This document shows, piece after piece, positions 18,054 through 27,251 of a DNA stretch of 64,000 nt. Numbering within the stretch: the first letter of the stretch is position 1; every line of letters begins with the position of its first letter. Under the pieces are notes generated by a model, which worked only from the letters and a program-made list of their open reading frames with translations, did not search any database and was not told where the DNA came from. Source of the stretch: Pseudoflavonifractor sp. MSJ-37. GTDB taxonomy: Bacteria; Bacillota; Clostridia; Oscillospirales; Oscillospiraceae. The stretch is taken from the NCBI RefSeq assembly GCF_018917965.1, contig NZ_JAHLPP010000001.1, positions 682,001 to 746,000 on the forward strand, given 5' to 3'. The position numbers and the translations under genes were made by a program.

Positions 18054-18629
18054 TCACTGGATATCCAGAGGATCCTCGTCGATGGGGCCGGCGTCCCGCA
18101 GGAGCTTCATGACCCGGGAGAGCTTCCACAGGGACCAGAGGTCGCTGATGCCCAGGAAGAGGAACGCGCCGCCGATCAGCATCGTCACCATCTCCGCCGC
18201 CGCGAAGGGCTTGCGGAACAGGACCACGCCCAGCGCGATCCCCAGCAAGCTCAGCAGGAGGGACACCCACCAGAGCCGATAGCCGTACCGGCACAGGGAG
18301 ACGGCACGGCTCAGGGCCACCAGAGCGTCTACGATCACATAGAGCCCCACCGCCATGGACAGCACCTGGAACATGGCCAGGGGCCGGAGCAGGAAGGACA
18401 GGCCCACCACCGCGGCGATGATGCCGAAGAAGAGCTCCAGATAGAACCCGCCCACGGCCCGGTCCCGCAGGAGGAAGGCGATGATGTCCACCAGCCCGTA
18501 CAGCAGGAGGGCAGTGCCCAGGATCTGGCACAGGGCGATCCCGCCGATCCCGGGCCAGGCCAGCAGGAGGCCGCCCAGGATCACATACAGGATCGAGGCC
18601 GCCAGAAAACTCAATTTGAAGCGTTTCAT
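18054..18629 (-). CDS. HdeD/DUF308-family membrane protein
   Basis: A 191-residue integral membrane protein with six hydrophobic segments, arranged as three pairs typical of HdeD/DUF308 proteins (for example ILYVILGGLLLAWPGIGG at the N-terminus). The C-terminal tail is soluble and acidic. HdeD is linked to acid resistance in E. coli, but Firmicute members have no proven role. I chose the ATG at 18629; a GTG at 18641 is in frame but lies too close to the AAAGGA site. It stands alone, ending at a bidirectional terminator. Confidence 0.8.
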   Translation of the reverse strand: MKRFKLSFLAASILYVILGGLLLAWPGIGGIALCQILGTALLLYGLVDIIAFLLRDRAVGGFYLELFFGIIAAVVGLSFLLRPLAMFQVLSMAVGLYVIVDALVALSRAVSLCRYGYRLWWVSLLLSLLGIALGVVLFRKPFAAAEMVTMLIGGAFLFLGISDLWSLWKLSRVMKLLRDAGPIDEDPLDIQ

Positions 18630-18699
18630 AGACAGGGACACTTCCTTTCATCCGTCATCCGTTAGGATGGACTGGACGGGCGGGATCCGTCCGTCCGGG

Positions 18700-19173
18700 T
18701 CATGCCCAATTCTTGCATACGTCGATCCAGCCGGCGCTGTGGGCGTACTCCTCCAGCTCCGGGCAGGTGAGCTCGATCGCGGAGTTGGAGCTCCCGGCGG
18801 CGGGATAGACCGTCTGGAAACGCTGGAGAGACACGTCCAGATAGGCGGTCACGTCGTCCCGGTCGATGCCGAAGGGACACACGCCGCCCACCGCGTGGCC
18901 GGTGAAGTCCAGCACCTGCTCCGGCGTGAGCATCTTGGCCTTGGTGTGGAACTGGGCCTTGTACTTGGCGTTGTCGATCTTGGCGTCCCCGGCGGCCACG
19001 ATCAGGACGCACCGGTCCTCCACCAAAAAGGAGAGGGTCTTGGCGATCCGGGCGGGCTCCACGCCCACGGCCTGAGCGGCCAGCTCCACGGTGGCGCTGG
19101 AGATGGGGAACTCCAGGATGTCCCCCTCCCGGCCCAGGGTCCGGAAATAGGCCCGGCATCTCTCGATGGACAT
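18700..19173 (-). CDS. YbaK/EbsC-family aminoacyl-tRNA deacylase
   Basis: A 157-residue protein of the YbaK fold that hydrolyses mischarged Cys- or Ala-tRNA(Pro) and related species. Visible motifs are the early RIAKTLSFLVEDRCVLIVAAGD strand-loop (given here as RIAKTLSFLVEDR and VLIVAAGDAKID), the middle Lys-containing FHTKAKMLT, and GHAVGGVCPFG near residue 95. Length is normal. Its start overlaps the last base of the thioesterase stop, so the two genes are translationally coupled. The exact tRNA specificity cannot be told. Confidence 0.9.
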   Translation of the reverse strand: MSIERCRAYFRTLGREGDILEFPISSATVELAAQAVGVEPARIAKTLSFLVEDRCVLIVAAGDAKIDNAKYKAQFHTKAKMLTPEQVLDFTGHAVGGVCPFGIDRDDVTAYLDVSLQRFQTVYPAAGSSNSAIELTCPELEEYAHSAGWIDVCKNWA

Positions 19174-19565
19174 CAGGCCTCGCCCCGCTTCTGCGCTTTG
19201 GCCAGGAACCGGTCGTTGGCGATGATGAACCGCTCATGGGTGCCGCCGCCGATCGGGCCTGCGGCGTCGAAAGCCCGGACGGCGAAGGTCAGCTTCCGGC
19301 CGTCCACGGCGGTGAGCTCCGCTTCGGCCCGGACGGCCATGCCCACAGGAGAGGCGGCGTCGTGGCTGATGTCCAGACGGGTGCCCACGGTGCCGGAACC
19401 CTCTTCCAGCTCAGACTGGCAGGCGTCCACGGCGGCCTGTTCCATCAGGGCCACCATAGCGGGGGTGGCAAAGACGGGGAGGAGGCCGCTGCCCATGGCG
19501 GCGGCGGTGTTGGACTCAGAGACGATAGTCTCGGCATGGCCGATGAGGCCGGGATGGAGGGACAT
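19173..19565 (-). CDS. FlK-like hotdog thioesterase
   Basis: A 130-residue hotdog-fold protein related to fluoroacetyl-CoA thioesterase FlK. The catalytic triad spacing is kept: Thr34 in FATPAMVALMEQAA, Glu42 in the same helix, and His68 in DISHDAASPVG, giving gaps of 8 and 26 residues as in FlK (Thr42, Glu50, His76). The FlK-family motif GGGTHERFII is near the C-terminus. Most Firmicute members act on unknown acyl-CoA substrates, so defluorination should not be assumed. It is first in a two-gene unit with the YbaK gene. Confidence 0.88.
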   Translation of the reverse strand: MSLHPGLIGHAETIVSESNTAAAMGSGLLPVFATPAMVALMEQAAVDACQSELEEGSGTVGTRLDISHDAASPVGMAVRAEAELTAVDGRKLTFAVRAFDAAGPIGGGTHERFIIANDRFLAKAQKRGEA

Positions 19566-19622
19566 AGTGAAAAACTCCTTTCAAACTGACACGCTTCCGC
19601 GCGGCAGAGTCGATCTGTGAGA

Positions 19623-19652
19623 CATTGTACCCCAAGCGGCAGGAAATGGCAA
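19623..19652 (-). promoter_or_regulatory. Promoter of thioesterase-ybaK unit
   Basis: On the minus strand: TTGCCA (19647-19652), 18-base spacer, TACAAT (19623-19628). Confidence 0.6.
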
Positions 19653-19662
19653 GCATCGACCG

Positions 19663-19703
19663 AAAAAGAGCGCCGCGCCTCTCCGTAGAAAGGCGCGGCG
19701 CTC
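19663..19703 (-). terminator. Terminator of pot operon
   Basis: Perfect 13-bp GC stem (19668-19680 with 19691-19703), ten-base loop, five Ts on the minus strand. It follows potD by about 23 bases. Confidence 0.9.
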
Positions 19704-19726
19704 GATACGCGCGGGGACAGATGAGA

Positions 19727-20791
19727 TCAGCCTGCGTTCATCAGGCGGACCCACTGGTCGTTGTAGAGGGTCCGGGTCTCAGCGGGGAGGACGTTGTAGA
19801 CCTCACACTGCTCGGTGGCGAACGTGGCGTCGGGGTAGGCGTAGGGATCGTTGGCCAGCTCCTCGTCCAGCTCCTCGCGGACGGAGAGCAGGGGGGAGGA
19901 GTAGTAGGTGGCCTCGCAGTTCTTCAGGCCCGCGTCGGTGGAGCACATGAAGTTGATGAAGGCCTCGGCGTTCTCCTTGTTCTCACAGCCCTTGGGGATG
20001 CACATGGCGTCCACATAGCGGTTGGTGCCCTCACGGGGCACGGCGAAGGCCAGATCCTCGTTGTTCTCGTGCATGGTCAGATAGTCGCCGTAGTAGTACA
20101 CGCCGATGGCGGCGTTGCCGCCCTCCATCTTCTCGAAAATATCATCCATGACATAGGCCTGGACCAGAGGACGCTGGGCGATCAGCTCATCCACAGCGGC
20201 AGTGATCTCAGCCTCATCGGTGGTGTTGTAGGAATAGCCCAGCTTCTTCAGCGCGATGCCGATGGTGTCCCGGGAGTTGTCGAACATGAGGATGTCCCCG
20301 GAATACTTCTCGTTCCACAGCACGTCCCACGTCTCCATGTCCTCGCCCTCATCCACCATGGTGGGGTTGTAGATGATGCCCAGCGTACCGAACATATAGG
20401 GTACGGAGTACAGGTTCTCGGGATCATAGGCGGGGTTTTTCAGAGTCTCGTCGATGTCGCTGAAATTGGGGATGTTGTCGAAGTCCAGCGGCTCCAGCAT
20501 ATCCTCCTCGATCATCTGGCCGATCATATAGTCGGAGGGGATGATCACGTCATAGCCGGTGGCGCCGCCGGCCAGCTTGCCGTAGAGGGCCTCGTTGGAC
20601 TCGAAGGTGGTGTAGTTGACCTTGATGCCGGTCTGCGCGGTGAAGTCATCGAAGATGGACTCGTCGATGTACTCACCCCAGTTGTAGACATTGACGACGC
20701 CGTTGGAGGCATCTGCGGCGGAGCCGCCGCCGCAGGCGGTCAGGCTCATGAGGCTGGCACCGGCCAGCGCGAGAGAGATCCACTTTTTCAA
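19727..20791 (-). CDS. potD: Spermidine/putrescine ABC transporter, substrate-binding lipoprotein PotD
   Basis: A 354-residue extracellular binding protein. The N-terminus is a lipoprotein signal peptide with lipobox LTAC (Cys20). The body is a family 1 solute-binding fold with the typical early VNVYNWGEYIDE strand, YDVIIPSDYMIGQM and PNFSDID motifs of PotD/PotF proteins. It captures polyamines for PotABC. It is last of four minus-strand genes potA-potB-potC-potD, with 77 bases between potC and potD. Choice between spermidine and putrescine cannot be made by eye. Confidence 0.95.
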   Translation of the reverse strand: MKKWISLALAGASLMSLTACGGGSAADASNGVVNVYNWGEYIDESIFDDFTAQTGIKVNYTTFESNEALYGKLAGGATGYDVIIPSDYMIGQMIEEDMLEPLDFDNIPNFSDIDETLKNPAYDPENLYSVPYMFGTLGIIYNPTMVDEGEDMETWDVLWNEKYSGDILMFDNSRDTIGIALKKLGYSYNTTDEAEITAAVDELIAQRPLVQAYVMDDIFEKMEGGNAAIGVYYYGDYLTMHENNEDLAFAVPREGTNRYVDAMCIPKGCENKENAEAFINFMCSTDAGLKNCEATYYSSPLLSVREELDEELANDPYAYPDATFATEQCEVYNVLPAETRTLYNDQWVRLMNAG

Positions 20792-20868
20792 TTCGATTCA
20801 GTTTGCTCCTTCCGATGTGGGATGATGATATCTTCAAGGCGTTCCGCCTCAAAGCCGGGGGGAGGGGG

Positions 20869-21723
20869 TCACTTGCCGTAGAGGGCCTTCCGGCGCTCCT
20901 GGGCCTGGCGGGCCTGATGGGCCTGCCGCAGGTTGAAGATCACCATGAGGATCACCACGGCTAGGAACATGAGGGTGCTCAGGGCGTTGATCTCCGGGCT
21001 GACCCGCTTCTTGGCCATGGAGTAGATCACCATGGACAGGGTCTGGGTCTGGGCGCCGGCGGTGAAATAGCTGACCACGAAGTCGTCGATGGACAGGGTG
21101 AAGGCCATGATGAGGCCATTGACCACGCCGGGCATGATCTCGGGCAGGACCACCTTCACGAAGGCGTGGAGACCGTGGTCGCCCAGATCCTGAGCCGCCT
21201 CATAGATGTTGGGGTCCAGCTGGCGCAGCTTGGGCGTGACGGACAGGATCACGTTGGGCACATCGAAGGTGATGTGGGCGATCAGCAGGGACCAGAAGCC
21301 CAGATTGAACCGCAGGCCCAGCGCCCGGCCGATGCCGCCGTTCCAGGCGTCCACCGCCAGGATGAAGAGGAGCATCATGCTCACGCCGGTGATGATGTCC
21401 GCGTTGGTCAGGGGGATGTTGTTGATGGTCATGCACACATTGCGGCTACGGCGCTTCATGTTGTAGAAGCCGATGGCCGCCGCGGTGCCCATGATGGTGG
21501 CGATCACCGCCGCGATGGCGGAGACCGCCAGCGTGATCCAGAGGGCGTTGAGGATCGCGGAATTGTCCAGCAGGTCCGCGTACCAGTCCAGCGTGAAGCC
21601 GGCCCACACCGCCCGGGATTTGGAAGCGTTGAAGGAAAAGACCACCAGCACCAGGATCGGGGCGTACAGGAAGAGAAAGCACAGGGCCAGGAACAGCCGG
21701 CTGAGGATACCGTTCTTTTTCAC
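20869..21723 (-). CDS. potC: Polyamine ABC transporter permease PotC
   Basis: A 284-residue inner membrane permease with six transmembrane segments and the cytoplasmic EAA loop (YEAAQDLGDHGLHAFVKVVLP). It begins with GTG at 21723, which overlaps the potB stop by 4 bases (GTGA), so the two are translationally coupled; a GGAGAGGAGGG site lies about 10 bases upstream. PotC partners PotB to form the channel for polyamines delivered by PotD and driven by PotA. Confidence 0.93.
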   Translation of the reverse strand: MKKNGILSRLFLALCFLFLYAPILVLVVFSFNASKSRAVWAGFTLDWYADLLDNSAILNALWITLAVSAIAAVIATIMGTAAAIGFYNMKRRSRNVCMTINNIPLTNADIITGVSMMLLFILAVDAWNGGIGRALGLRFNLGFWSLLIAHITFDVPNVILSVTPKLRQLDPNIYEAAQDLGDHGLHAFVKVVLPEIMPGVVNGLIMAFTLSIDDFVVSYFTAGAQTQTLSMVIYSMAKKRVSPEINALSTLMFLAVVILMVIFNLRQAHQARQAQERRKALYGK

Positions 21724-22529
21724 AGCGTGACGCCCTCCTCTCCATCGCCGAAGTGGTTCATGACAGCCATGCAGACCATGACGATGACCATCATGACCAG
21801 AGACACCGCCGAGCCAAGATGGGGGTTGTAGGCGCTGCCCAGGAACTGCATATCGATCAGGTTGCCCAGCAGGAGGGTCTTGCTGCCGCCCAGCAGGCGG
21901 GAGATCGCGAAGGTGGACACCGAGGGGATGAACACCATAGTGATGCCGGACAGCACACCGGGGAGGGACAGGGGGAAGATCACCCGGCGGAACACGGTGA
22001 CGCTGTTGGCGCCCAGATCCTGAGCCGCCTCCACCACCTTGGGGTCGATCTTGGCGATGACCGAGAAGATGGGGAGCACCATGTAGGGCAGATAGTTGTA
22101 CACCATGCCCAGCACGATGGCGCCCTGGGTGTCGATCATCTGGAAGGGCCCCAGGCCGATCAGGCCGAACAGGGTGTTGAGGAGACCGTTGCGCTCCAGC
22201 AGGAACTTCCAGGAGTAGGTCCGCAGGAGGAAGTTCATCCACATGGGCAGCATGATGAGCATGGTGGCCATGCGGTGGATCCAGCCCCGCTCCCGGGCCA
22301 GGAAGTAGGCCAGGGGATAGCCTGCCAGCAGGCAGACCACTGTGGCCACCGCGGCCAGCAGGAAGGAACGGCCAAAGGCGGTGGCGTACTGGGCCATGCT
22401 GTGGAAGTTCTCCAGCGAGAAGCCGCCGCCCGCCGCCGTGAAGGCATAGACGACGATGATGACGATGGGGGCCACCACGAAGAGGGCCATCCACGCCACA
22501 TAGGGATAGGAGATGGCTTTACTCTTCAT
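21720..22529 (-). CDS. potB: Polyamine ABC transporter permease PotB
   Basis: A 269-residue permease with six hydrophobic segments. The EAA coupling motif is [21 protein letters not shown] near residue 180 (shown in part as [19 protein letters not shown]). I chose the ATG at 22529, giving N-terminus [16 protein letters not shown]; the longer in-frame reading lies inside potA. Its first codons overlap the potA stop by 11 bases and its stop overlaps potC, so potA, potB and potC are tightly coupled. Confidence 0.93.
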   Translation of the reverse strand: MKSKAISYPYVAWMALFVVAPIVIIVVYAFTAAGGGFSLENFHSMAQYATAFGRSFLLAAVATVVCLLAGYPLAYFLARERGWIHRMATMLIMLPMWMNFLLRTYSWKFLLERNGLLNTLFGLIGLGPFQMIDTQGAIVLGMVYNYLPYMVLPIFSVIAKIDPKVVEAAQDLGANSVTVFRRVIFPLSLPGVLSGITMVFIPSVSTFAISRLLGGSKTLLLGNLIDMQFLGSAYNPHLGSAVSLVMMVIVMVCMAVMNHFGDGEEGVTL

Positions 22530-23646
22530 CGTCGTCCGCCTCCCGATCCTCGTTGAGCTCGTCATACTCAGAGGAGTAGGAGCTGTAATCACCGAACATA
22601 CCGGAATAGCGGCTCTTCTTCATGATATGGAAGCCGTCGGGGTCGATCTTCACCCCGATCTTCGCCCCCTCGGGGGAGTAGTCTGTGGTCTGGATCAGCC
22701 ACTTGAAGCCCTGGAAGTCCACGATGATGTCGTAGTGCATCCCCTTGAAGGTGACCTCCGTGACGGTGCCGGTGAGCTGGCCCTGCTCCACAGGGACGAT
22801 GTCGATGTCCTCGGGGCGGACCACCACGTCCACGGGCTCGTTGGGGGCGAAGCCGCTGTCCAGACAGGGGAACTTCTTGCCGTACATCTGGATCACGCCG
22901 TCCTGCACCATGATGCCGTCGATGATGTTGGACTCGCCGATGAAATCGGCCACGAAGGCGTTCTTGGGCTCATTGTAGATGTCCTGCGGAGTGCCGATCT
23001 GCTGGATGTTGCCCTTGTCCATGACCACCACGGTGTCGGACATGGTGAGGGCCTCTTCCTGATCGTGGGTGACATAGATGAAGGTGATGCCCACCTGCTG
23101 CTGGATGCGCTTCAGCTCCACCTGCATATCCTTGCGGAGCTTCAGGTCCAGGGCGCCCAGAGGCTCGTCCAGCAGGAGGACCTGGGGGCGGTTGACGATG
23201 GCCCGGGCGATGGCCACCCGCTGCTGCTGGCCGCCGGAGAGCGAGTCCACAGCGCGCTTGCCATAGCCGGCCAGGTTGACCAGCTCCAGAGCCTCCTCCA
23301 CCCGCGTCTGGATCTCCGGCTCCGGCACTTTGGCGATGCGCAGGCCGAAGGCCACGTTCTCGAAAATGTTCATATGGGTGAAGAGAGCATACTTCTGGAA
23401 GACCGTGTTGATCTTCCGCTTGTAGGGCGGCATATCATTGATCCGTTTGCCGTCGAAGAACACATCGCCGGAGGTGGGCTTCTGGAAGCCTCCGATGATG
23501 CGCAGGGTCGTGGTCTTGCCGCAGCCGCTGGGTCCCAACAGCGTAAGGAACTCCTTGTCATTGATATAGAGATCGATGTGATCCAGGATGACATCGTCGT
23601 CGAACTGCATATACAGGTCGGACAGACGGATCAACTCTTTTGCCAT
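22519..23646 (-). CDS. potA: Polyamine ABC transporter ATP-binding protein PotA
   Basis: A 375-residue ATPase. Walker A is GPSGCGKTT (about residue 38), the signature is [14 protein letters not shown], Walker B is [12 protein letters not shown]. The C-terminal third is the TOBE-type regulatory domain seen in PotA ([12 protein letters not shown]), followed by an unusual acidic tail (last 25 residues, many Asp/Glu) not needed for catalysis. It is first in the potABCD operon. A promoter and a strong hairpin lie in the 160-base leader upstream. Confidence 0.96.
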   Translation of the reverse strand: MAKELIRLSDLYMQFDDDVILDHIDLYINDKEFLTLLGPSGCGKTTTLRIIGGFQKPTSGDVFFDGKRINDMPPYKRKINTVFQKYALFTHMNIFENVAFGLRIAKVPEPEIQTRVEEALELVNLAGYGKRAVDSLSGGQQQRVAIARAIVNRPQVLLLDEPLGALDLKLRKDMQVELKRIQQQVGITFIYVTHDQEEALTMSDTVVVMDKGNIQQIGTPQDIYNEPKNAFVADFIGESNIIDGIMVQDGVIQMYGKKFPCLDSGFAPNEPVDVVVRPEDIDIVPVEQGQLTGTVTEVTFKGMHYDIIVDFQGFKWLIQTTDYSPEGAKIGVKIDPDGFHIMKKSRYSGMFGDYSSYSSEYDELNEDREADDDEE

Positions 23647-23671
23647 GTATCCTCCCCCATTTCATAGAGAT

Positions 23672-23706
23672 AAGGGCGTACCCATTTGGCGGATGGGTAC
23701 GCCCTT
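23672..23706. promoter_or_regulatory. Stable hairpin in the potA leader
   Basis: A perfect 14-bp inverted repeat (23672-23685 with 23693-23706) and 7-base loop. It would form about 10-15 bases after the predicted start of the pot transcript and 26 bases before the potA ATG. On the plus strand it is followed by Ts, so it could also be a plus-direction terminator, but no plus-strand gene leads into it. A cis-regulatory or mRNA-stabilising role is inference. Confidence 0.55.
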
Positions 23707-23721
23707 TTTGCAACGAGTCAA

Positions 23722-23750
23722 CTATATCCGTTTCTGTCGAAAATGTCAAT
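23722..23750 (-). promoter_or_regulatory. Promoter of pot operon
   Basis: On the minus strand: TTGACA (23745-23750), 17-base spacer, TATAGT (23722-23727). Confidence 0.8.
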
Positions 23751-23804
23751 AACATTTACGGGAATTTTGCAAAGGAGACCGGAAGCCGGGCGGACGGCCC
23801 GCCG

Positions 23805-24773
23805 TCAGGGACGGCCGTCGCCAAAATATTCCTCCACGAAGTCCACCTGTCCGACCTGGAAGGACTTCCCGTCCATATACTGGAGGATCCCGGCGTCGGT
23901 GGTGAAATCGAAGGAGAGACGGTAGGAATACAGAGCCTGGAAGGAGCGACCGTAACGCTTATTGTCCTTCTCCCGGCCATACTTGCCGTCGCCCAGCAGA
24001 GGATGGCCCGCCGCGGCGAACTGGGCCCGGATCTGGTGAGTCCGGCCGGTGAGAAGGTCGCACTCCACCAGAGAGAGGCCGTTCCGGACCTTCAGCGTCT
24101 TGTAGTCGGTGACGGCGGTCTTGCCGCCAGGGACGGGATGGTCGAACACCTTGACCTGCTTCCGGGCCTCGTCCTTCAGGAGGAAGCCCTCCAGACGGCC
24201 GCTGGGGGGCGTCATCTTCCCGTGGATGATGGCCAGATAGTACTTGGAGAGCTCCCGGTCCCGGATCTTCTGGTTCATGATGCGCAGGGTCTCAGCGTTC
24301 TTGGCGGCGATGACGATCCCGCCGGTGTTCCGGTCGATCCGGTTGCACAGGGCGGGGGCGAAGGAGTTCTCCCGATAGGGGCTCCACTCCTTCTTCTGAT
24401 AGAGGTAGGCCTGGATATGGGTGATGAGGGTGTTCACCCGCTCCGTCTCGTCCGGGTGGACCACCAGACCGGGCCGCTTGTTCACCAGCAGGAGGTTCTC
24501 GTCCTCGTACACCAGGTCCAGATGGGGCTTGAAGACGGAGAGGAAGGCGTTCTCCGGGGTGGGCGTGTCGAAGAACTCATCGTTGATGTAGAGCTGGAGC
24601 AGGTCGCCGATCTGGAGCCGCACGTCCCGCTTGGAGCCCTTGCCGTTGACTTTCACCCGCTTGAGGCGGATATACTTCTGGGCCAGCGGAGCGGGGAGGA
24701 GGGGCAGGGTCTTGGACAGCCAGCGGTCCAGGCGCTGTCCGGCGTCGTTCTTTCCGATGGTGAATTCTCTCAT
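23805..24773 (-). CDS. RluA/RluD-family RNA pseudouridine synthase
   Basis: A 322-residue enzyme converting uridine to pseudouridine in 23S rRNA or tRNA. The N-terminal S4-like RNA-binding segment is followed by the catalytic motif NRIDRNTGGIVIAAK with its Asp near residue 147. The RluA-family RLLTGRTHQIR-type motif appears as CDLLTGRTHQIRAQF. Length fits the RluD type. It has its own promoter and is not obviously co-transcribed with the pot genes downstream, which have another promoter. Exact target position is unknown. Confidence 0.92.
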   Translation of the reverse strand: MREFTIGKNDAGQRLDRWLSKTLPLLPAPLAQKYIRLKRVKVNGKGSKRDVRLQIGDLLQLYINDEFFDTPTPENAFLSVFKPHLDLVYEDENLLLVNKRPGLVVHPDETERVNTLITHIQAYLYQKKEWSPYRENSFAPALCNRIDRNTGGIVIAAKNAETLRIMNQKIRDRELSKYYLAIIHGKMTPPSGRLEGFLLKDEARKQVKVFDHPVPGGKTAVTDYKTLKVRNGLSLVECDLLTGRTHQIRAQFAAAGHPLLGDGKYGREKDNKRYGRSFQALYSYRLSFDFTTDAGILQYMDGKSFQVGQVDFVEEYFGDGRP

Positions 24774-24804
24774 AACACAAGCCTCGTTTATTCAAAGTGA
24801 GAAG

Positions 24805-24833
24805 AGTATAGCACAGATCGGCGGAAAGCGCAA
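24805..24833 (-). promoter_or_regulatory. Promoter of RluD-type gene
   Basis: On the minus strand: TTGCGC (24828-24833), 17-base spacer, TATACT (24805-24810). Confidence 0.6.
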
Positions 24834-24865
24834 GATCTCCCACGGAACACGGGATGTCCGAGGCA

Positions 24866-26051
24866 TCAGGGGCGCTCCGCCGCCCAGCGGCAGAGAGCCT
24901 GGTCCATCCGCTCCCCCGTCAGGAGCGGCACCTGGTCCCAGTGGAGGCAGCTGGACACAGCGGGGTGGGGGAGATCCGTCCGCCACCGCCACTGGAGGGG
25001 CGGGAGATGGGTGATGAGCGGGTCCGCGATGGCTCCCTGGAACTGCCCGGCCTTCAGGAGGCGGAGCAGATGGGCCTCGCCCTCCAGAGCCAGGTCGCCG
25101 GGAGCGGTCAGCGCGGGGTCCAGACCGAAGAAGCTGGCCACGGAGAGAGGACGCGGGTCCCCGTTCAAAAGAAGGGCCGCGCGCAGAGGATCGGCCATCA
25201 CCTGATCGCCCACCAGCAGGAGAGGGTGACGGTCGGGGGAGGAGGGGGCTTGCTGGGTGTCTCGCAGAACGCGGCTCTTCCCATCCCGCAGAGCATCCCG
25301 GAGGAGCTCGGCCACCCGGTCGGCACACCGGGAGTCGATGGGGACCCCGGCCACATAGGGGATGCCCCAGCGCTGCTCCAGCTCCCGGGCGGCCCGGAGG
25401 CCGCTGCGGGACACCACCAGAGAGACCTGGGCGGAGGCGGCCCGGCGGACCTGCTCCAGACAGGTCCCCATGGCCAGAGAGCTGACCACGGAGAAGCCTC
25501 GGGCCGCCAGCGCGTCCCGGATGGCGCCGTCATTGCCGCCGGCGCCGAAGTCCAGAGGGGTCAGCCCCAGGATCGTGACGCCGTTGGGGACCGGCCGCTC
25601 CGGCGGACGCGTGAAACGCCTGATCAGAGCGGAGAGAGCCATCTCCACGCCCCGGTCGTAAGTGGAGAAGCCAGTGGTGGAGAAGCCCAGTGTGGGGATC
25701 CCGGTCCGAGCCTCCACCTCCCGGGCGATGCCGGGGAAGTCGGTGCCGATGATGGCGGGCACAGGACTGCCCAGCAGGGCGATGAAGTCCGGGTGATGCT
25801 CTTCCGCGGCCTGGACGGCCTTGTCCACCAGCTTATCGTCCCGCCCCAGGACCGCGTCCAGGGTGCGGTCCTGGGCGCAGAGGGTGGTACGGCGCGTTCG
25901 GTCCCAGCGGGGCTCATCGTAGTCCACATAGTTCCGGGTACAGCAGGAGGCGTCCTGGATCAGGATTAGACAGTTGAAGTCGAAGAGCGCGGAGCACACG
26001 CCGGAGTAGTCCCCGGCGAAGGGGGGGGAGATAGATCGAGAGCTGTCCCAT
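24866..26051 (-). CDS. Nitrogenase component 1-like protein (NifK/NifN-like), frameshifted near its start
   Basis: About 395 residues of nitrogenase component 1-type oxidoreductase. The natural start is ATG at 26049-26051, after GGAGGTG and 3 bases past the upstream stop, giving MGQLSIYLPP. A run of eight Cs (8 Gs at 26021-26028 on the plus strand) then throws the frame; seven Cs would restore FAGDYSGVCSALFDFNCL and the rest of the protein. Corrected numbering puts cysteines at 19, 27, 36 and 37 (QDASCCTRNYVDYDEPRW), plausible Fe-S ligands like those of P-cluster-type proteins. It is last of an operon with a NifH-type Fe protein and another component 1 protein. The shift may be real decay, slippage or a sequencing error. 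Confidence 0.8.
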
Positions 26052-26054
26052 GGT

Positions 26055-27251
26055 TCACCTCCAGGAAGTCGTATGGAGCGCCGCCTCAGCGATCCGCTCC
26101 ATGAGCCGGACCACGCCGTGGTAGCCGAAGAGCCCCTCGTCCCGTTGGATGTCCACGAAATGGCGGGCCCGGAGCAGATAGGCGCTGTCGTAGCCGATGG
26201 CCAGACAGTTCCGGGGGATGCCGCAGGCGGTGATGTCCTCGTAGCGCTCACTGCACAGGACCGGGAGGTCCGGGAGCTGGGCGGTCAGCCAGTCCCGGTC
26301 GGCCCGGTCGGTCTCCTTCCAGTGGGCGGCGTAGACGGCTCGGAGCTGGAAGCCGTACCGGTGGAGGGCGGCGGCCAGGGCGAAGGGCTGCATAGCGGCG
26401 GAGGAGTCCACGACCACTGGCAGGTCTCGGGCACAGCCGAGCGCTCCGGCGATGGCCTGCTCTGCCGCCTGACGCTCCGCCGTCAGCGGGGGACAGGGCG
26501 CCCCCAGCGCGTCGGCAATGGTCTGGTAGTTGGCACGGATCTGGTCCAGGTCATAGGTGGCGGGGAGGAAGCGCCAGGGGATCCCCAACCGCTCTTCCAG
26601 CTTCTGGGCGGCGAAGCGCCCCATCTGCATGAGCACCAGGTCCAGACGGCTGGCGGCCATCTGCTGGTAGTCCTCATAGGTGGTCCGGTCGGTGATGGAG
26701 CGCACCTCGGTGACGCCGCAGGCCCGCAGGAAGGGATAGAGCTCCGAGGCCGGGTCCGGCTGGACGAAGGTCCCCAGCAGGTTGACGCCGCCATCCTTCT
26801 CCCGGGGGCGCAGGAAGGAGTACAGCCGTTCCTGCTGGCGCATCCCGGGAGGGATCGGGCCGTCCATGGCCACCGGATCGATGTGGAACACGGCGAAGGC
26901 TGTGTCCGGAAAACGGGCCTCCAGACCTGCCACCAGAGCGTCCTCGTCGGTGCCCAGAAAGTCGTCGATACAGTTCACATAGATCTGGAAGGCCCGGGGG
27001 CGGGGGGAGAGGAGCTCCAGCAGATCGGCCACCGCGTCGCCTACCATGTCCTCATATCCGCCGGAGCTCACATCGGCCTCGGTGATATAAAGGAAGGAGA
27101 CGTGCTCCTTGGTGCCGTTGCGGATGGCCCGGATACCGCTCCTCCGGCCGCAGGCGGCGGGACATACATGGAGGCTGTGGCTCTCCGGGATCCGCAGGCT
27201 GATCTTAGGCCGGCCGTGGTGCGGGATGAAATAGGACAGACCCTCACTCAT
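26055..27251 (-). CDS. Nitrogenase component 1-like protein (NifD/NifE-like)
   Basis: A 398-residue protein of the nitrogenase component 1 superfamily, shorter than NifD (about 480-490). Candidate cluster ligands are Cys30 and Cys34 (HVCPAACGRR) and Cys94 (VNCIDDFLGTD), the latter matching the family's Cys-Asp-Gly-Asp type motif after the second strand. The start at 27251 overlaps the end of the NifH-like gene by 8 bases. No FeMo-cofactor ligand pair (Cys275/His442 of NifD) is evident by eye. With the Fe protein it should form an electron-accepting heteromer with the next gene's product. Substrate unknown. Confidence 0.85.
   Translation of the reverse strand: MSEGLSYFIPHHGRPKISLRIPESHSLHVCPAACGRRSGIRAIRNGTKEHVSFLYITEADVSSGGYEDMVGDAVADLLELLSPRPRAFQIYVNCIDDFLGTDEDALVAGLEARFPDTAFAVFHIDPVAMDGPIPPGMRQQERLYSFLRPREKDGGVNLLGTFVQPDPASELYPFLRACGVTEVRSITDRTTYEDYQQMAASRLDLVLMQMGRFAAQKLEERLGIPWRFLPATYDLDQIRANYQTIADALGAPCPPLTAERQAAEQAIAGALGCARDLPVVVDSSAAMQPFALAAALHRYGFQLRAVYAAHWKETDRADRDWLTAQLPDLPVLCSERYEDITACGIPRNCLAIGYDSAYLLRARHFVDIQRDEGLFGYHGVVRLMERIAEAALHTTSWR

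Noticed and set aside
24820-24860. A terminator for the nitrogenase-like operon between 24866 and the RluD gene promoter
   Set aside because: No clear hairpin with a T run was found on the minus strand, so the operon's 3' end is not marked by an obvious intrinsic terminator.
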